DNA of 25,396 nucleotides from DTU036 sp964346475 (GCA_964346475.1 CAYFUM010000021.1:1-25396); one strand, 5' to 3'; numbered from the stretch's first letter, positions 15,146 to 22,805 are shown. A program made the numbers and translations. Notes: generated from the letters alone by a model not told the origin.

Positions 15146-15682
15146 TTATTTCCCGGCTTTTCCTTCTTTACGCCTTACTACTTCATCATGGTATCTAACG
15201 CCCTTGCCTTTATAGGGCTCAGGCTCCCTCCAGGAACGAATCTTAGCAGCGTAGTTGCCTACTTGTTGCCTATTGATTCCCTTTACAATTATTTCAGTAT
15301 TAGTAGGAACCTCTACAGTTATTCCCTCAGGATCCTCCATATTTATGTGATGGGAGTGGCCTAGTTGAAGGTTTAATATCTTACCTTCCTTACTTGCCCT
15401 GTATCCAACTCCTTCAATACGAAGTTTCTTCTCATAGCCCTCGGTAACTCCCACTACCATATTTTGGATTAGTGAGCGGTATAGACCATGGAGGCTACGA
15501 TTTCTCTTGTTGTCATTAGGCCTTTTAACAAGTAATTGGCCTTCTTCTACAACCACTGAAATTGCAGGATCAACCTCTTGGCTAAGAACACCTTTAGGCC
15601 CCTTAATTTCAACGATATTATCTTTAATAGTGGCTTCTACCCCGGCAGGCAGAAGGATAGGCAATTTACCAATTCTTGACAT
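15146..15682 (-). CDS. rplF: 50S ribosomal protein L6
   Basis: L6 (uL6), 178 residues, near the sarcin-ricin loop and elongation factor binding site. It has two L6 repeats: N-terminal MSRIGKLPILLPAGVEATI and KGPKGVLSQ; C-terminal GVGYRASKEGKILNLQLGHSH and the conserved EPYKGKGVRYHDEVVRRKEGK (here split: EPYKGKGVRYHDE, VVRRKEGKAGK). It starts 12 bases after rpsH with GGAGGA upstream. Confidence 0.98.
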   Translation of the reverse strand: MSRIGKLPILLPAGVEATIKDNIVEIKGPKGVLSQEVDPAISVVVEEGQLLVKRPNDNKRNRSLHGLYRSLIQNMVVGVTEGYEKKLRIEGVGYRASKEGKILNLQLGHSHHINMEDPEGITVEVPTNTEIIVKGINRQQVGNYAAKIRSWREPEPYKGKGVRYHDEVVRRKEGKAGK

Positions 15683-15694
15683 ATCTTCCTCCTC

Positions 15695-16093
15695 TTACCA
15701 GACGTAGCAGATGACTTCGCCACCCACTCCTAGCTTCCTTGCTTCTTTGTCAGTAATAATCCCTTGGCTACTAGAAATTATGGATATACCCAGACCACCT
15801 AGGACCAGGGGAACCTCATCATTTTTAGCATATACGCGGAGTCCTGGCTTGGAAATTCTCTTTAGACCACGGATTACACGTTCCTTTTCACGGGAATACT
15901 TAAGTTCTACCTTTAAAACACCCTGCTTGTTATCTTCGATGATTTCATAGCCCTTTATAAAGCCCTCATCCAAGAGAATTTTGGCAATGGCTACCTTCAT
16001 GTTTGAAGAAGGAATTTCCACTGTAGCATGATGCTCTTTATTAGCATTGCGTATACGCGTTAGCATATCAGCAATAGGATCAGTTATTCTCAT
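15695..16093 (-). CDS. rpsH: 30S ribosomal protein S8
   Basis: S8 (uS8), central-domain 16S rRNA binder, 132 residues. Diagnostic are MRITDPIADMLTRIRNANK, VEIPSSNMKVAIAKILLDEG and the RVYAKNDEVPLVLGGLGISI, SSQGIITDKEARKLGVGGEV, ICYVW C-terminus. It is preceded by rpsN and an AGGAG site. In enteric bacteria S8 controls spc translation; no equivalent target was identified here. Confidence 0.98.
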   Translation of the reverse strand: MRITDPIADMLTRIRNANKEHHATVEIPSSNMKVAIAKILLDEGFIKGYEIIEDNKQGVLKVELKYSREKERVIRGLKRISKPGLRVYAKNDEVPLVLGGLGISIISSSQGIITDKEARKLGVGGEVICYVW

Positions 16094-16108
16094 AGTTATT
16101 CTCCTTTC

Positions 16109-16294
16109 CTACCAACTGGCTTTACGAACACCTGGGAGTTCACCCTTGTAGGCCAGTTCTCGGAAGCAAATTCTGCAAATGCCAAATCTTCTCATAACGG
16201 AATGAGGACGACCACAAATACTACAACGTGTATAGGCACGGGTAGAATATTTGGCTTTTCTGGCTTGCTTGATTTTTAATGATTTCTTTGCCAC
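16109..16294 (-). CDS. rpsN: 30S ribosomal protein S14, zinc-type
   Basis: S14 (uS14), 61 residues, the short zinc-binding form. The ligands Cys24, Cys27, Cys40 and Cys43 sit in CSICGRPHSVMRRFGICRIC. The C-terminus KGELPGVRKASW is the family end. It lies 9 bases after rplE. Strains of this group often carry a second, zinc-independent S14 elsewhere; none is in the window. Confidence 0.98.
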   Translation of the reverse strand: MAKKSLKIKQARKAKYSTRAYTRCSICGRPHSVMRRFGICRICFRELAYKGELPGVRKASW

Positions 16295-16303
16295 TTTATC
16301 CTC

Positions 16304-16843
16304 CTATTTCCTGTAGGGCAGACCTAGCTCAGTCAAAAGTGCTCTGCCTTCTTCATCAGTCTTGGCTGTTGTAACAAATACAATATCCATCCCACGGACA
16401 GAATCCACGTCATCGTATTTAATCTCTGGGAAAATAAGTTGTTCCTTAACTCCCATGGAGAAATTGCCACGACCGTCAAAACTATTGGGATTTAGGCCCC
16501 TAAAGTCCCTTACTCTAGGTAGAGCAATGGTGATGAATCTATCAAGGAACTCATACATGCGATCTCCTCTTAGGGTAACGCTGAGTCCTACATTCATACC
16601 TTCACGAACTTTAAAGTTAGCAACACTCTTCTTAGCCTTGGTGACAACTGGTTGCTGCCCTGTAATTTTTCTGATTTCTTCAACGGCATTCTGGAGAACC
16701 TTGGTATTATCCTTAGCCTCACTAAGACCCATATTTAAAACAATTTTATCTAGCTTGGGAATCTCCATCACTGAACGATAGGAGAATTTCTCCATCAGAG
16801 CAGGACCCACAACTTCATTATATTTTTCTTTTAATCTTGCCAT
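16304..16843 (-). CDS. rplE: 50S ribosomal protein L5
   Basis: L5 (uL5), 179 residues, 5S rRNA-binding protein of the central protuberance touching P-site tRNA. Landmarks are LKEKYNEVVGPALMEKF, IPKLDKIVLNMGLSEA, TGQQPVVTKAKKSVANFKVR, GLSVTLRGDRMYEFLDRFI and FRGLNPNSFDGRGNFSMGVKEQ (the last split as FRGLNPNSFDG and RGNFSMGVKEQ). It is located between rplX and rpsN. Confidence 0.98.
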   Translation of the reverse strand: MARLKEKYNEVVGPALMEKFSYRSVMEIPKLDKIVLNMGLSEAKDNTKVLQNAVEEIRKITGQQPVVTKAKKSVANFKVREGMNVGLSVTLRGDRMYEFLDRFITIALPRVRDFRGLNPNSFDGRGNFSMGVKEQLIFPEIKYDDVDSVRGMDIVFVTTAKTDEEGRALLTELGLPYRK

Positions 16844-16856
16844 GTGTTCCTCCTGA

Positions 16857-17168
16857 TTAGTCCAGTGTTTCGCCAGACTTTACTACAACACGTACTTTCT
16901 TTCCGTTTTCTAGTAATTTATAGCGAATCCTTGAAGCGACCTTCCTTGATTTGTCATAGAACATAACATTTGACACATGAATAGGGGCCTCTTTATGGAT
17001 TATCCCACCGGTATTATCTCTCACATTGGGTTTTTGGTGCTTGGTTATCATGTTGCAGCCAGATACAATAAGGCGCTGAGCCTTAGGAAAGACTGCTATT
17101 ACTTCACCAGTTTTACCCTTGTCTTTACCTGCGATTATTTTAACTGTATCGCCTTTTCTTATTCTCAA
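16857..17168 (-). CDS. rplX: 50S ribosomal protein L24
   Basis: L24 (uL24), 103 residues, an assembly initiator with an N-terminal KOW motif: KGDTVKIIAGKDKGKTGEVI. The VSGCNMITKHQKP and GGIIHKEAPIHVSNVM segments are also typical. The start codon is TTG (17166-17168), six bases after a perfect AGGAGG; no ATG or GTG lies at a sensible position, and the encoded RIRKGD begins exactly as family members do. The rare start codon may lower its initiation rate relative to its neighbours. Confidence 0.96.
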   Translation of the reverse strand: MRIRKGDTVKIIAGKDKGKTGEVIAVFPKAQRLIVSGCNMITKHQKPNVRDNTGGIIHKEAPIHVSNVMFYDKSRKVASRIRYKLLENGKKVRVVVKSGETLD

Positions 17169-17178
17169 TTTAGACCTC

Positions 17179-17547
17179 CTATAGTACTTCAGGTGCCAGG
17201 GAGAGAATTTTTTGGAATTTCTTTCCTCGAAGCTCTCTAGCTACTGGGCCAAAAATACGGGTACCAACGGGGTTAAGGTCTTCTTTGATAATGACTCCTG
17301 CGTTATCATCAAAACGCACATATATCCCATCTTTTCTATGGATACCATGCTTGGTTCTAACGACAACAGCCTTTACAATATCACCTTTTTTTACAACGCC
17401 CCCTGGTGTTGCGTGCTTAACAGTACATACACATACATCACCCACACGGGCATAACGTTTCATAGATCCTCCCAGAACACGAATAACGAGGAGTTCTTTT
17501 GCTCCGGAATTATCTGCAACAACCATTCTAGATTCTTGCTGTAGCAT
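17179..17547 (-). CDS. rplN: 50S ribosomal protein L14
   Basis: L14 (uL14), 122 residues, at the subunit interface and the binding site of the silencing factor RsfS. Recognised by MLQQESRMVVADNSGAKEL, LGGSMKRYARVGDVCVCTVK, RTKHGIHRKDGIYVRFDDNA and GTRIFGPVARELR. It begins the spc segment but no promoter is visible in the 10-base gap after rpsQ, so it is co-transcribed with S10. Confidence 0.98.
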   Translation of the reverse strand: MLQQESRMVVADNSGAKELLVIRVLGGSMKRYARVGDVCVCTVKHATPGGVVKKGDIVKAVVVRTKHGIHRKDGIYVRFDDNAGVIIKEDLNPVGTRIFGPVARELRGKKFQKILSLAPEVL

Positions 17548-17557
17548 GAATACCTCC

Positions 17558-17812
17558 TTATTTTGCTCTTTCTACGATCTCAACCAGTCTCCAGTCCTTG
17601 GTCTTACTGAGAGGTCTGGTTTGCATGATGCGTACTCTATCGCCTTCTCTAGCATCATTAAGCTCATCATGAGCCTTGTATTTGACAGTTGATTTTACTT
17701 TCTTCTTGTAAAAGGGATGAGATACATAGCGTTCCAGTCGGACGACAATGGTCTTATCCATTTTGTCGGAAATTACCGTACCGACGCGGACTTTTCTTTT
17801 ATTGCGTTCCAC
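17558..17812 (-). CDS. rpsQ: 30S ribosomal protein S17
   Basis: S17 (uS17), 84 residues, an OB-fold 16S rRNA binder. The signatures are KVRVGTVISDKMDKTIVVRL, HPFYKKKVKSTVKYKAHDE and GDRVRIMQTRPLSKTKDWRL. The start is GTG (17810-17812), with AGGAGG six bases upstream at the end of rpmC. It is the last gene of the S10 segment. Confidence 0.97.
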   Translation of the reverse strand: MERNKRKVRVGTVISDKMDKTIVVRLERYVSHPFYKKKVKSTVKYKAHDELNDAREGDRVRIMQTRPLSKTKDWRLVEIVERAK

Positions 17813-17822
17813 TACCTGCCTC

Positions 17823-18017
17823 CTATGCTCTCAACTCTGCTTCATGAAGGACAGTTTTTACTCTTGCAATGTCCTTCTTGACGAGTTTGATTTGTGATGT
17901 GTTTTCTAGCTGTCCTGTAGCTAGTTGGAAACGAAGATTAAACAGCTCACCCTTTAAATCCAACAGCTTAACACCCAGTTCCTGGGGAGTCATCTCACGT
18001 AATTCTTTAACCTTCAT
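17823..18017 (-). CDS. rpmC: 50S ribosomal protein L29
   Basis: L29 (uL29), 64 residues, two-helix protein next to the polypeptide exit and a docking site for trigger factor and SRP. The sequence KVKELREMTPQELGVKLLDLK and LFNLRFQLATGQLENTSQIK is diagnostic. The ATG lies 11 bases inside the end of rplP in another frame, indicating tight coupling. Confidence 0.97.
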   Translation of the reverse strand: MKVKELREMTPQELGVKLLDLKGELFNLRFQLATGQLENTSQIKLVKKDIARVKTVLHEAELRA

Positions 18018-18438
18018 GGGAACCTCCCTCTTCTCCCTTAATTACAAATTTACACTTAATTGGGAGTTTGTTAGCCGCAAGCCTCATAGCTTCGCGTGCC
18101 AAGTCCTCGTCTACAGCGCTGAGTTCAAACATAACACGACCTGGCTTAACTACAGCCGCGTGATACTCTGGAGCACCTTTACCAGCACCCATTCTGGTCT
18201 CAGCAGGTTTTTGTGTTACAGGCTTATGGGGGAAGATTTTTATCCAAACCTTACCGCCCCTTCTGATCTTCCTGTTGATAGCAATACGGGCTGCTTCTAT
18301 TTGATTGGCAGTAATCCATGCCGGTTCCAGGGCTACCAAGCCATATTGGCCATAGGTAATCGTATTTCCTCTTTCGGAATTGCCCTTCATGCGGCCACGA
18401 TGTACCCTACGCCTTTTTTCTCTTTTAGGCATTAACAT
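18007..18438 (-). CDS. rplP: 50S ribosomal protein L16
   Basis: L16 (uL16), 143 residues, late-assembly protein at the A-site side of the large subunit. Seen are MLMPKREKRRRVHRGRMKG, FGDYGLVALEP-type sequence (here YGQYGLVALEPAWIT), KPVTQKPAETRMGAGKG and the MFELSAVDEDLAREAMRLAA helix. The first of two close ATGs has GGAGG at the right spacing. It overlaps rpmC by 11 bases. Confidence 0.98.
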   Translation of the reverse strand: MLMPKREKRRRVHRGRMKGNSERGNTITYGQYGLVALEPAWITANQIEAARIAINRKIRRGGKVWIKIFPHKPVTQKPAETRMGAGKGAPEYHAAVVKPGRVMFELSAVDEDLAREAMRLAANKLPIKCKFVIKGEEGGSHEG

Positions 18439-18449
18439 GGTTTGCCTCC

Positions 18450-19193
18450 TTACTTATTATTCTGACGTGGACGTCTGCCACGGCTAGGGCCGCTGCGACG
18501 AGCTCCACGGGGTTGACGCTTCTTAGCTTCTTGACGGACAAGAACTCGTCCTTCATTAGGTTGAGCTAAAATTTCTCCCTTATACATCCAAACCTTGACA
18601 CCTAGTTTTCCATAGGTTGTGTCAGCTTCTGCAAAGCCATAGTCGATATTGGCTCTCAGTGTAGATAGGGGAACATTTCCTTCACTATAGGCCTGGCTAC
18701 GAGCCATATCAGCTCCACCTAGACGACCTGAAACCATTACCTTTATTCCTTCAATTCCAGTGCGCTGGGCGCGGCCAATTGCCTGCTTCATAGCTCTTCT
18801 AAAGGATACACGTCTCTCTAGACTTTCGGCTATGTTTTGGGCTAGGAGCTTGGCATCCCCATCAATATTCTGAACTTCAGAAACATCAATGTGGACATTC
18901 TTTCCAGTCATTTTCTGGATATCACCACGGATAAGTTTAATAGTTTCTCCACCCTTACCAACAATCATACCTGGCTTGGAGGTAAAAACATTTAGAGCAA
19001 TGTTATTGCTACCTGTCCTGTCAATATAAATTCTGGAAATTCCAGCTTTATAGTAATTCTTTTCAATATATTCTCTAATTTTGTAGTCTTCTAAAACTAA
19101 GGCTGGCATATCCTTGGCTTCTGCATACCACTTTGAATCCCAATCCTTTATAACACCTACTCGAAGACCATGTGGGCTAACTTTTTGTCCCAT
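18450..19193 (-). CDS. rpsC: 30S ribosomal protein S3
   Basis: S3 (uS3), 247 residues, at the mRNA entry tunnel with helicase-related function. The N-terminus is MGQKVSPHGLRVGVIKDWDS; the KH type II domain carries PGMIVGKGGETIKLI; the C-terminal half includes GADMARSQAYSEGNVPLSTL, RANIDYGFAEADTTYGKLGV and KVWMYKGEIL. The extra C-terminal Arg/Lys-rich tail (about 25 residues) is longer than the core family but not unusual. It starts 8 bases after rplV. Confidence 0.98.
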   Translation of the reverse strand: MGQKVSPHGLRVGVIKDWDSKWYAEAKDMPALVLEDYKIREYIEKNYYKAGISRIYIDRTGSNNIALNVFTSKPGMIVGKGGETIKLIRGDIQKMTGKNVHIDVSEVQNIDGDAKLLAQNIAESLERRVSFRRAMKQAIGRAQRTGIEGIKVMVSGRLGGADMARSQAYSEGNVPLSTLRANIDYGFAEADTTYGKLGVKVWMYKGEILAQPNEGRVLVRQEAKKRQPRGARRSGPSRGRRPRQNNK

Positions 19194-19201
19194 GATTCCT
19201 C

Positions 19202-19537
19202 CTACTCTCTTTCTTCCACAACGATGCCAATATGGCTGGTGCGTCTTAGTCTGGGCATTGCCCTACCATGGCTACCGGCTTTCCATCTCTTTAGATGGGG
19301 TCCTTGATTGGCGTAAACCTGACTGATATAAAGATCCATTTCTTCCATATCATGGTTGTTTACTGCGTTGGCAACTGCTGAGTTCAGCACTTGAAGTAAT
19401 AAACGAGCTGATTTTGTTGGTGTAAATTGAAGGATTGCTTTAGCTTCATCAACACTTTTTCCACGAATCAAGTCGCAAACAGGCTTAACCTTTGTGGAGG
19501 GAATACGAATATATTTGGCTTCTGCTCTTGCTTTCAT
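19202..19537 (-). CDS. rplV: 50S ribosomal protein L22
   Basis: L22 (uL22), 111 residues, whose beta-hairpin lines the exit tunnel and is a macrolide-resistance site. Landmarks are AKYIRIPSTKVKPVCDLIRG, LLLQVLNSAVANAVNNHDME, and the hairpin region KRWKAGSHGRAMPRLRRTSH. It lies between rpsS and rpsC with GGAGGA upstream. Confidence 0.98.
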   Translation of the reverse strand: MKARAEAKYIRIPSTKVKPVCDLIRGKSVDEAKAILQFTPTKSARLLLQVLNSAVANAVNNHDMEEMDLYISQVYANQGPHLKRWKAGSHGRAMPRLRRTSHIGIVVEERE

Positions 19538-19546
19538 CTTCTCCTC

Positions 19547-19825
19547 CTACTTTCCTTTTAGTCTCTTATCACCAGCGTGGCCTCTAAAGGTCCTTGTTGG
19601 TGCGAATTCTCCAAGCTTATGGCCTACCATATCCTCAACTATATAAACTGGAATATGTTTTCTTCCATCATGTACAGCTATTGTATGACCAACCATTTGA
19701 GGGAAGATGGTGGAGGACCTTGACCATGTCTTAACTACTTTTTTCTCATTACGAGAATTCATTTCTTCTATTTTTTTCAATAGACCCTTATGGGCAAAGG
19801 GCCCTTTTTTCATAGATCTACTCAC
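19547..19825 (-). CDS. rpsS: 30S ribosomal protein S19
   Basis: S19 (uS19), 92 residues, forming a complex with S13 in the head. The signatures are MSRSMKKGPFAHKGLLKKIE, WSRSSTIFPQMVGHTIAVHD, and KLGEFAPTRTFRGHAGDKRL. The chosen start is GTG (19823-19825), six bases after AGAGGAG; the ATG four codons later would remove the universally conserved SRS residues, so GTG is preferred. Confidence 0.97.
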   Translation of the reverse strand: MSRSMKKGPFAHKGLLKKIEEMNSRNEKKVVKTWSRSSTIFPQMVGHTIAVHDGRKHIPVYIVEDMVGHKLGEFAPTRTFRGHAGDKRLKGK

Positions 19826-19841
19826 GGGTATCTCCTCTCAA

Positions 19842-20672
19842 TTACTTAGTTCTCTTCCTAATAATATACTTATCAGAAGTCTTGTTTTTCTTCCTTGTTT
19901 TATAGCCCAGTGTTGGCTTACCCCAGGGTGTAACTGGTGAAGTACGTCCGATAGGAGCCTTACCTTCTCCACCACCGTGGGGGTGGTCAACTGGGTTCAT
20001 GACTGAACCTCTGACATGGGGCCTAAAGCCTAGATGACGACGGATACCCGCTTTACCATAGTTAATATTCTCATGCTCCAGGTTACCGATTTGACCGATT
20101 GAAGCCCTGCACTCCTGGTGAATAAGTCTAACTTCGCCTGAGGGTAGTCTTATCTGGGCATACTTGCCCTCTTTAGCCATAAGCTGGGCATAGGCGCCGG
20201 CTGAACGGGCAAGTTGTCCGCCCTTACCAGCCTTCATTTCAACATTGTGGATATGGGTACCTAGGGGGATGTTCCTCAGTGGAAGAGCGTTACCTACCTG
20301 GATATCCACATTTTCACCGGACTCCACTGTCTGACCTACTTGAAGTTTATTTGGGGCAAGGATGTATCTTTTTTCTCCGTCAGCATAGTGTAGAAGAGCA
20401 ATATAGCAAGTCCTGTTGGGATCATACTCTATTGAAGCTACCCTTGCTGGGATGTTGTCCTTACGTCTCTTAAAGTCAATAATTCTATATTTTCTACGAT
20501 TTCCACCGCCACGGTGACGAACTGTAATACGACCATCGTCATTTCTACCTGCTGTCTTCTTAATTGGAGCCAGCAGAGTTTTTTCTGGCTTTGAAGCAGT
20601 TATCTCCTCAAAGCTTGGAACAATACGATGACGCATACCCGCGGAAGTAGGTTTATAGCTTTTTACTGCCAT
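19842..20672 (-). CDS. rplB: 50S ribosomal protein L2
   Basis: L2 (uL2), 276 residues, one of the largest and most conserved 23S rRNA binders, near the peptidyl transferase centre. Recognised by YKPTSAGMRHRIVPSFEEIT, NDDGRITVRHRGGGNRRKYR, the IGNLEHENINYGKAGIRRHL region and the catalytic-centre-proximal NPVDHPHGGGEGKAPIGRTS. It is preceded by rplW with a 13-base gap and a GAGAGGAG site. Confidence 0.99.
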   Translation of the reverse strand: MAVKSYKPTSAGMRHRIVPSFEEITASKPEKTLLAPIKKTAGRNDDGRITVRHRGGGNRRKYRIIDFKRRKDNIPARVASIEYDPNRTCYIALLHYADGEKRYILAPNKLQVGQTVESGENVDIQVGNALPLRNIPLGTHIHNVEMKAGKGGQLARSAGAYAQLMAKEGKYAQIRLPSGEVRLIHQECRASIGQIGNLEHENINYGKAGIRRHLGFRPHVRGSVMNPVDHPHGGGEGKAPIGRTSPVTPWGKPTLGYKTRKKNKTSDKYIIRKRTK

Positions 20673-20685
20673 GGTTTACTCCTCT

Positions 20686-20973
20686 CTAGATACCTTCAAA
20701 GAACTCTATTTCTTTGCTCTCTGGAGAAAGGGAAACAATGGCCTTTTTCCAGTTTCTTGTAGTTCCTTCAAAACGTCCCTGTCTTTTTGGCTTGCCCTTA
20801 ACATTCATAGTGTTAACAGCAGTTACCTTGACGTCGAAAATTTCTTCAATAGCATCCTTAATCTGATACTTATTTGCCTTTGGATGAACCCTAAAAGTGT
20901 ATTTCTTTTCAGAGGTAAGTCCCAAGCTATTTTCAGATACGATGGGAGCTATAATAATATCATAGGCTGTCAT
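20686..20973 (-). CDS. rplW: 50S ribosomal protein L23
   Basis: L23 (uL23), 95 residues, at the tunnel exit and the main docking point for trigger factor and SRP. The core YDIIIAPIVSENSLGLTSEKKYTFRVHPKANK (split: YDIIIAPIVSENSLGL, TSEKKYTFRVHPKANK) and the VTAVNTMNVKGKPKRQGRFE loop (split at VNTMNVKGKPKRQGRF) are typical. The ATG shares one base with the rplD stop (TAATG). The usual MxxxYDII start fits the family. Confidence 0.97.
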   Translation of the reverse strand: MTAYDIIIAPIVSENSLGLTSEKKYTFRVHPKANKYQIKDAIEEIFDVKVTAVNTMNVKGKPKRQGRFEGTTRNWKKAIVSLSPESKEIEFFEGI

Positions 20974-21593
20974 TATGCATATACCTCCTCAAGTTTATCT
21001 AGAGCAGCTACTGTGAAGATGATCTTGTCATAATTTAGCACAGTATAGGTGTTGATGTTATTAACTGATATACTCTCAACCTTAGGTAGATTTGAAATGG
21101 ACCTGACAACAGCAGTATCATTTCTATCTAGAATAACCAAGGTTTTTTCATTAATGTTTAAATTTCTCAGAACCTCTATCATAGCCTTAGTACTAGGAGC
21201 TTCAAAGCTCAGCTCATCTAGAAGGACTATGGACTCTGAACTAGCCTTGGTGCTAAGGGCACTCTTAAGAGCTAATTGTCTAATCTTTCTTGGAAGGGTA
21301 TATCCGAAATCTCTAGGTTTCTTTGCAAATACCACTCCACCGCCTACCCAGATTGGGGAGCGGCTACTACCGTGTCTTGCACGGCCTGTTCCCTTTTGTC
21401 TCCAGGGCTTCCTTCCACCACCGCGAACTTCGGCGCGAGTCTTACTAGCAAAGGAGCCTTGACGTTGGTTCGCAAGATAGTTTACGACAGCTTCATGCAT
21501 TACATGGGTATTGGGTTCAACTCCAAAAACCTTTGGTGAAAGCTCTCTTTGCGCTACTTGCTCGCCCTTTTGATTAAATATTTGTATAGTCAC
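20973..21593 (-). CDS. rplD: 50S ribosomal protein L4
   Basis: L4 (uL4), 206 residues. Its extended loop reaches the exit tunnel; in enterobacteria L4 also represses its own operon. The loop is intact: SFASKTRAEVRGGGRKPWRQ then KGTGRARHGSSRSPIWVGGG. The C-terminal part contains LVILDRNDTAVVRSISNLP and VLNYDKIIFT. The start is GTG (21591-21593) with AAAGGAG seven bases upstream. It overlaps rplW by one base. It is a candidate ligand for the S10 leader structure, by analogy only. Confidence 0.98.
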   Translation of the reverse strand: MTIQIFNQKGEQVAQRELSPKVFGVEPNTHVMHEAVVNYLANQRQGSFASKTRAEVRGGGRKPWRQKGTGRARHGSSRSPIWVGGGVVFAKKPRDFGYTLPRKIRQLALKSALSTKASSESIVLLDELSFEAPSTKAMIEVLRNLNINEKTLVILDRNDTAVVRSISNLPKVESISVNNINTYTVLNYDKIIFTVAALDKLEEVYA

Positions 21594-21610
21594 AGTAATA
21601 CTCCTTTACT

Positions 21611-22243
21611 CTACTTAGAAACCTTTACCGATGGTTTCAGGGAAACTATGCCCTTGCGTGGTCCAGGTACTGCACCCTTTACCAGTAAAAGGTTTCTATC
21701 TGCATCAACTCGAACAATTTCTAAGTTCTGAACAGTCACTCTATCATAGCCCATGCGACCTGGTCCTCTTTGTCCTTTGACAACGCGACCGGGTGTAGCA
21801 CTGGCACTTCTTGCACCAGGTGTTCTATGGAATTTAGAACCATGGCTTTGGGGTCCCCTGGACTCATTGTAACGCTTGATGATACCAACGGTTCCCTTAC
21901 CCTTCGAAATACCAGTTATATCCACGCGCTGACCAGCTTTAAAGATATCTGCTTTAATTTCCTGGCCCAAGCTATAGCTTTCAGGATCCTCAACGGGAAA
22001 TTCCATAACTCTTTTTTTGGCTTCCAGACCTGCTTTTTCAAAGTGGCCAAGTTCTGGCTTGTTTAAACGACTTTTCTTTTCTTCTCCAAAGGCAACTTGA
22101 AGGGCATCATAGCCATCCTTTTCCTTGGTTTTAATTTGTGTTACATAGATAGGGCCCGCTTCTAGAACAGTTACAGCTGTCTGTACACCTGCTTCATTAA
22201 AGACCTGGGTCATGCCTATCTTTTTACCTAATAGACCTAACAT
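21611..22243 (-). CDS. rplC: 50S ribosomal protein L3
   Basis: L3 (uL3), 210 residues, assembly initiator whose loop approaches the peptidyl transferase centre. Diagnostic are MLGLLGKKIGMTQVFNEAG, VDITGISKGKGTVGIIKRYN, the loop SRGPQSHGSKFHRTPGARSA and KGQRGPGRMGYDRVTVQNLE. It follows rpsJ by 50 bases, the widest gap inside the S10 segment, which holds a small hairpin. Confidence 0.98.
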   Translation of the reverse strand: MLGLLGKKIGMTQVFNEAGVQTAVTVLEAGPIYVTQIKTKEKDGYDALQVAFGEEKKSRLNKPELGHFEKAGLEAKKRVMEFPVEDPESYSLGQEIKADIFKAGQRVDITGISKGKGTVGIIKRYNESRGPQSHGSKFHRTPGARSASATPGRVVKGQRGPGRMGYDRVTVQNLEIVRVDADRNLLLVKGAVPGPRKGIVSLKPSVKVSK

Positions 22244-22265
22244 TTTTCCTCCTCATTTTACAGCG

Positions 22266-22280
22266 GATTGCAGAGCAATC
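22266..22280 (-). repeat. Small hairpin between rpsJ and rplC
   Basis: A perfect 6-bp inverted repeat (GATTGC and GCAATC) with a three-base loop, in the 50-base gap upstream of the rplC ribosome binding site. There is no U tract, so it is not a terminator. A processing or pausing role is possible but unsupported. Confidence 0.4.
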
Positions 22281-22293
22281 ATACTAAAACATC

Positions 22294-22605
22294 CTATAGT
22301 TTAATTTCGATATCCACACCGGCAGGCAGGTCTAGCCTGGTAAGTGCATCTACAGTTTTTTTAGTAGGTCTTTGGATATCAATTAGTCTCTTGTGGGTGC
22401 GCAGTTCAAATTGTTCCCTGGAGTCTTTATTGACGTGGGGGGAACGGATGATAGTAAATATTTCCTTCCTGGTTGGCAGGGGAATTGGTCCAGCTACCTC
22501 AGCTCCAGTTGTCTTGGCTGTCTCTACTATCTTGGCTGCAGATGCATCAAGAATTTTGTGATCAAATGATTTTAGTCTGATGCGGATTTTTTGTCCTTCG
22601 TTCAT
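22294..22605 (-). CDS. rpsJ: 30S ribosomal protein S10
   Basis: S10 (uS10/NusE), 103 residues, a small-subunit head protein that also links RNA polymerase via NusB/NusG. The landmarks are KIRIRLKSFDHKILDASAAK, VAGPIPLPTRKEIFTIIRSP and HVNKDSREQFELRTHKRLID. It is the first gene of the S10-spc-alpha run. The ATG at 22605 follows AGGAGG (22611-22615 region), which itself follows a long structured leader. Confidence 0.98.
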   Translation of the reverse strand: MNEGQKIRIRLKSFDHKILDASAAKIVETAKTTGAEVAGPIPLPTRKEIFTIIRSPHVNKDSREQFELRTHKRLIDIQRPTKKTVDALTRLDLPAGVDIEIKL

Positions 22606-22626
22606 TACTTCCTCCTATTATTTTAT

Positions 22627-22745
22627 GTACACCCGACCGGGTGTACCCATTACCCTATGTCCAGCGCTTTTCTCACAGGAAAAGCTACTCCATCGAAAAT
22701 GTCCCGGTAGGTGGGTAACCTTCGACTTCAACATTATTTGGACAC
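22627..22745 (-). promoter_or_regulatory. Structured leader of the S10 operon, possible autoregulatory RNA
   Basis: Within the predicted leader of about 140 nt on the minus strand, a 7-bp helix P1 (22739-22745 with 22657-22663) closes a domain containing P2 (22721-22725 with 22693-22697) and P3, a 7-bp hairpin (22679-22685 with 22666-22672, loop 22673-22678). The P2 loop segment 22713-22719 is complementary over 7 positions to 22649-22655 just after P1, a potential pseudoknot. Last is P4, an 8-bp hairpin with a four-base loop (22627-22646), ending about 11 bases before the rpsJ ribosome binding site. Pairing is read directly; a role in ribosomal-protein feedback is inference. Confidence 0.55.
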
Positions 22746-22753
22746 GCTAGATA

Positions 22754-22782
22754 ATACTAATGCATATTACCTTGAAAGTCAA
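22754..22782 (-). promoter_or_regulatory. Predicted promoter of the S10-spc-alpha operon
   Basis: Minus-strand TTGACT (22777-22782) and TAGTAT (22754-22759) are separated by exactly 17 bp. The -35 box matches 5/6 and the -10 box 4/6. Transcription would start near 22747, just where the leader helix P1 begins, which supports the assignment. A terminator lies immediately upstream. Confidence 0.6.
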
Positions 22783-22805
22783 GGCTTTTTGCAAATTTAG
22801 CAAAG

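Noticed and set aside
17869..18435. Long open frame on the plus strand opposite rplP/rpmC (188 codons)
   Set aside because: It is antisense to two certain ribosomal protein genes, has no ribosome binding site and no family-like sequence.
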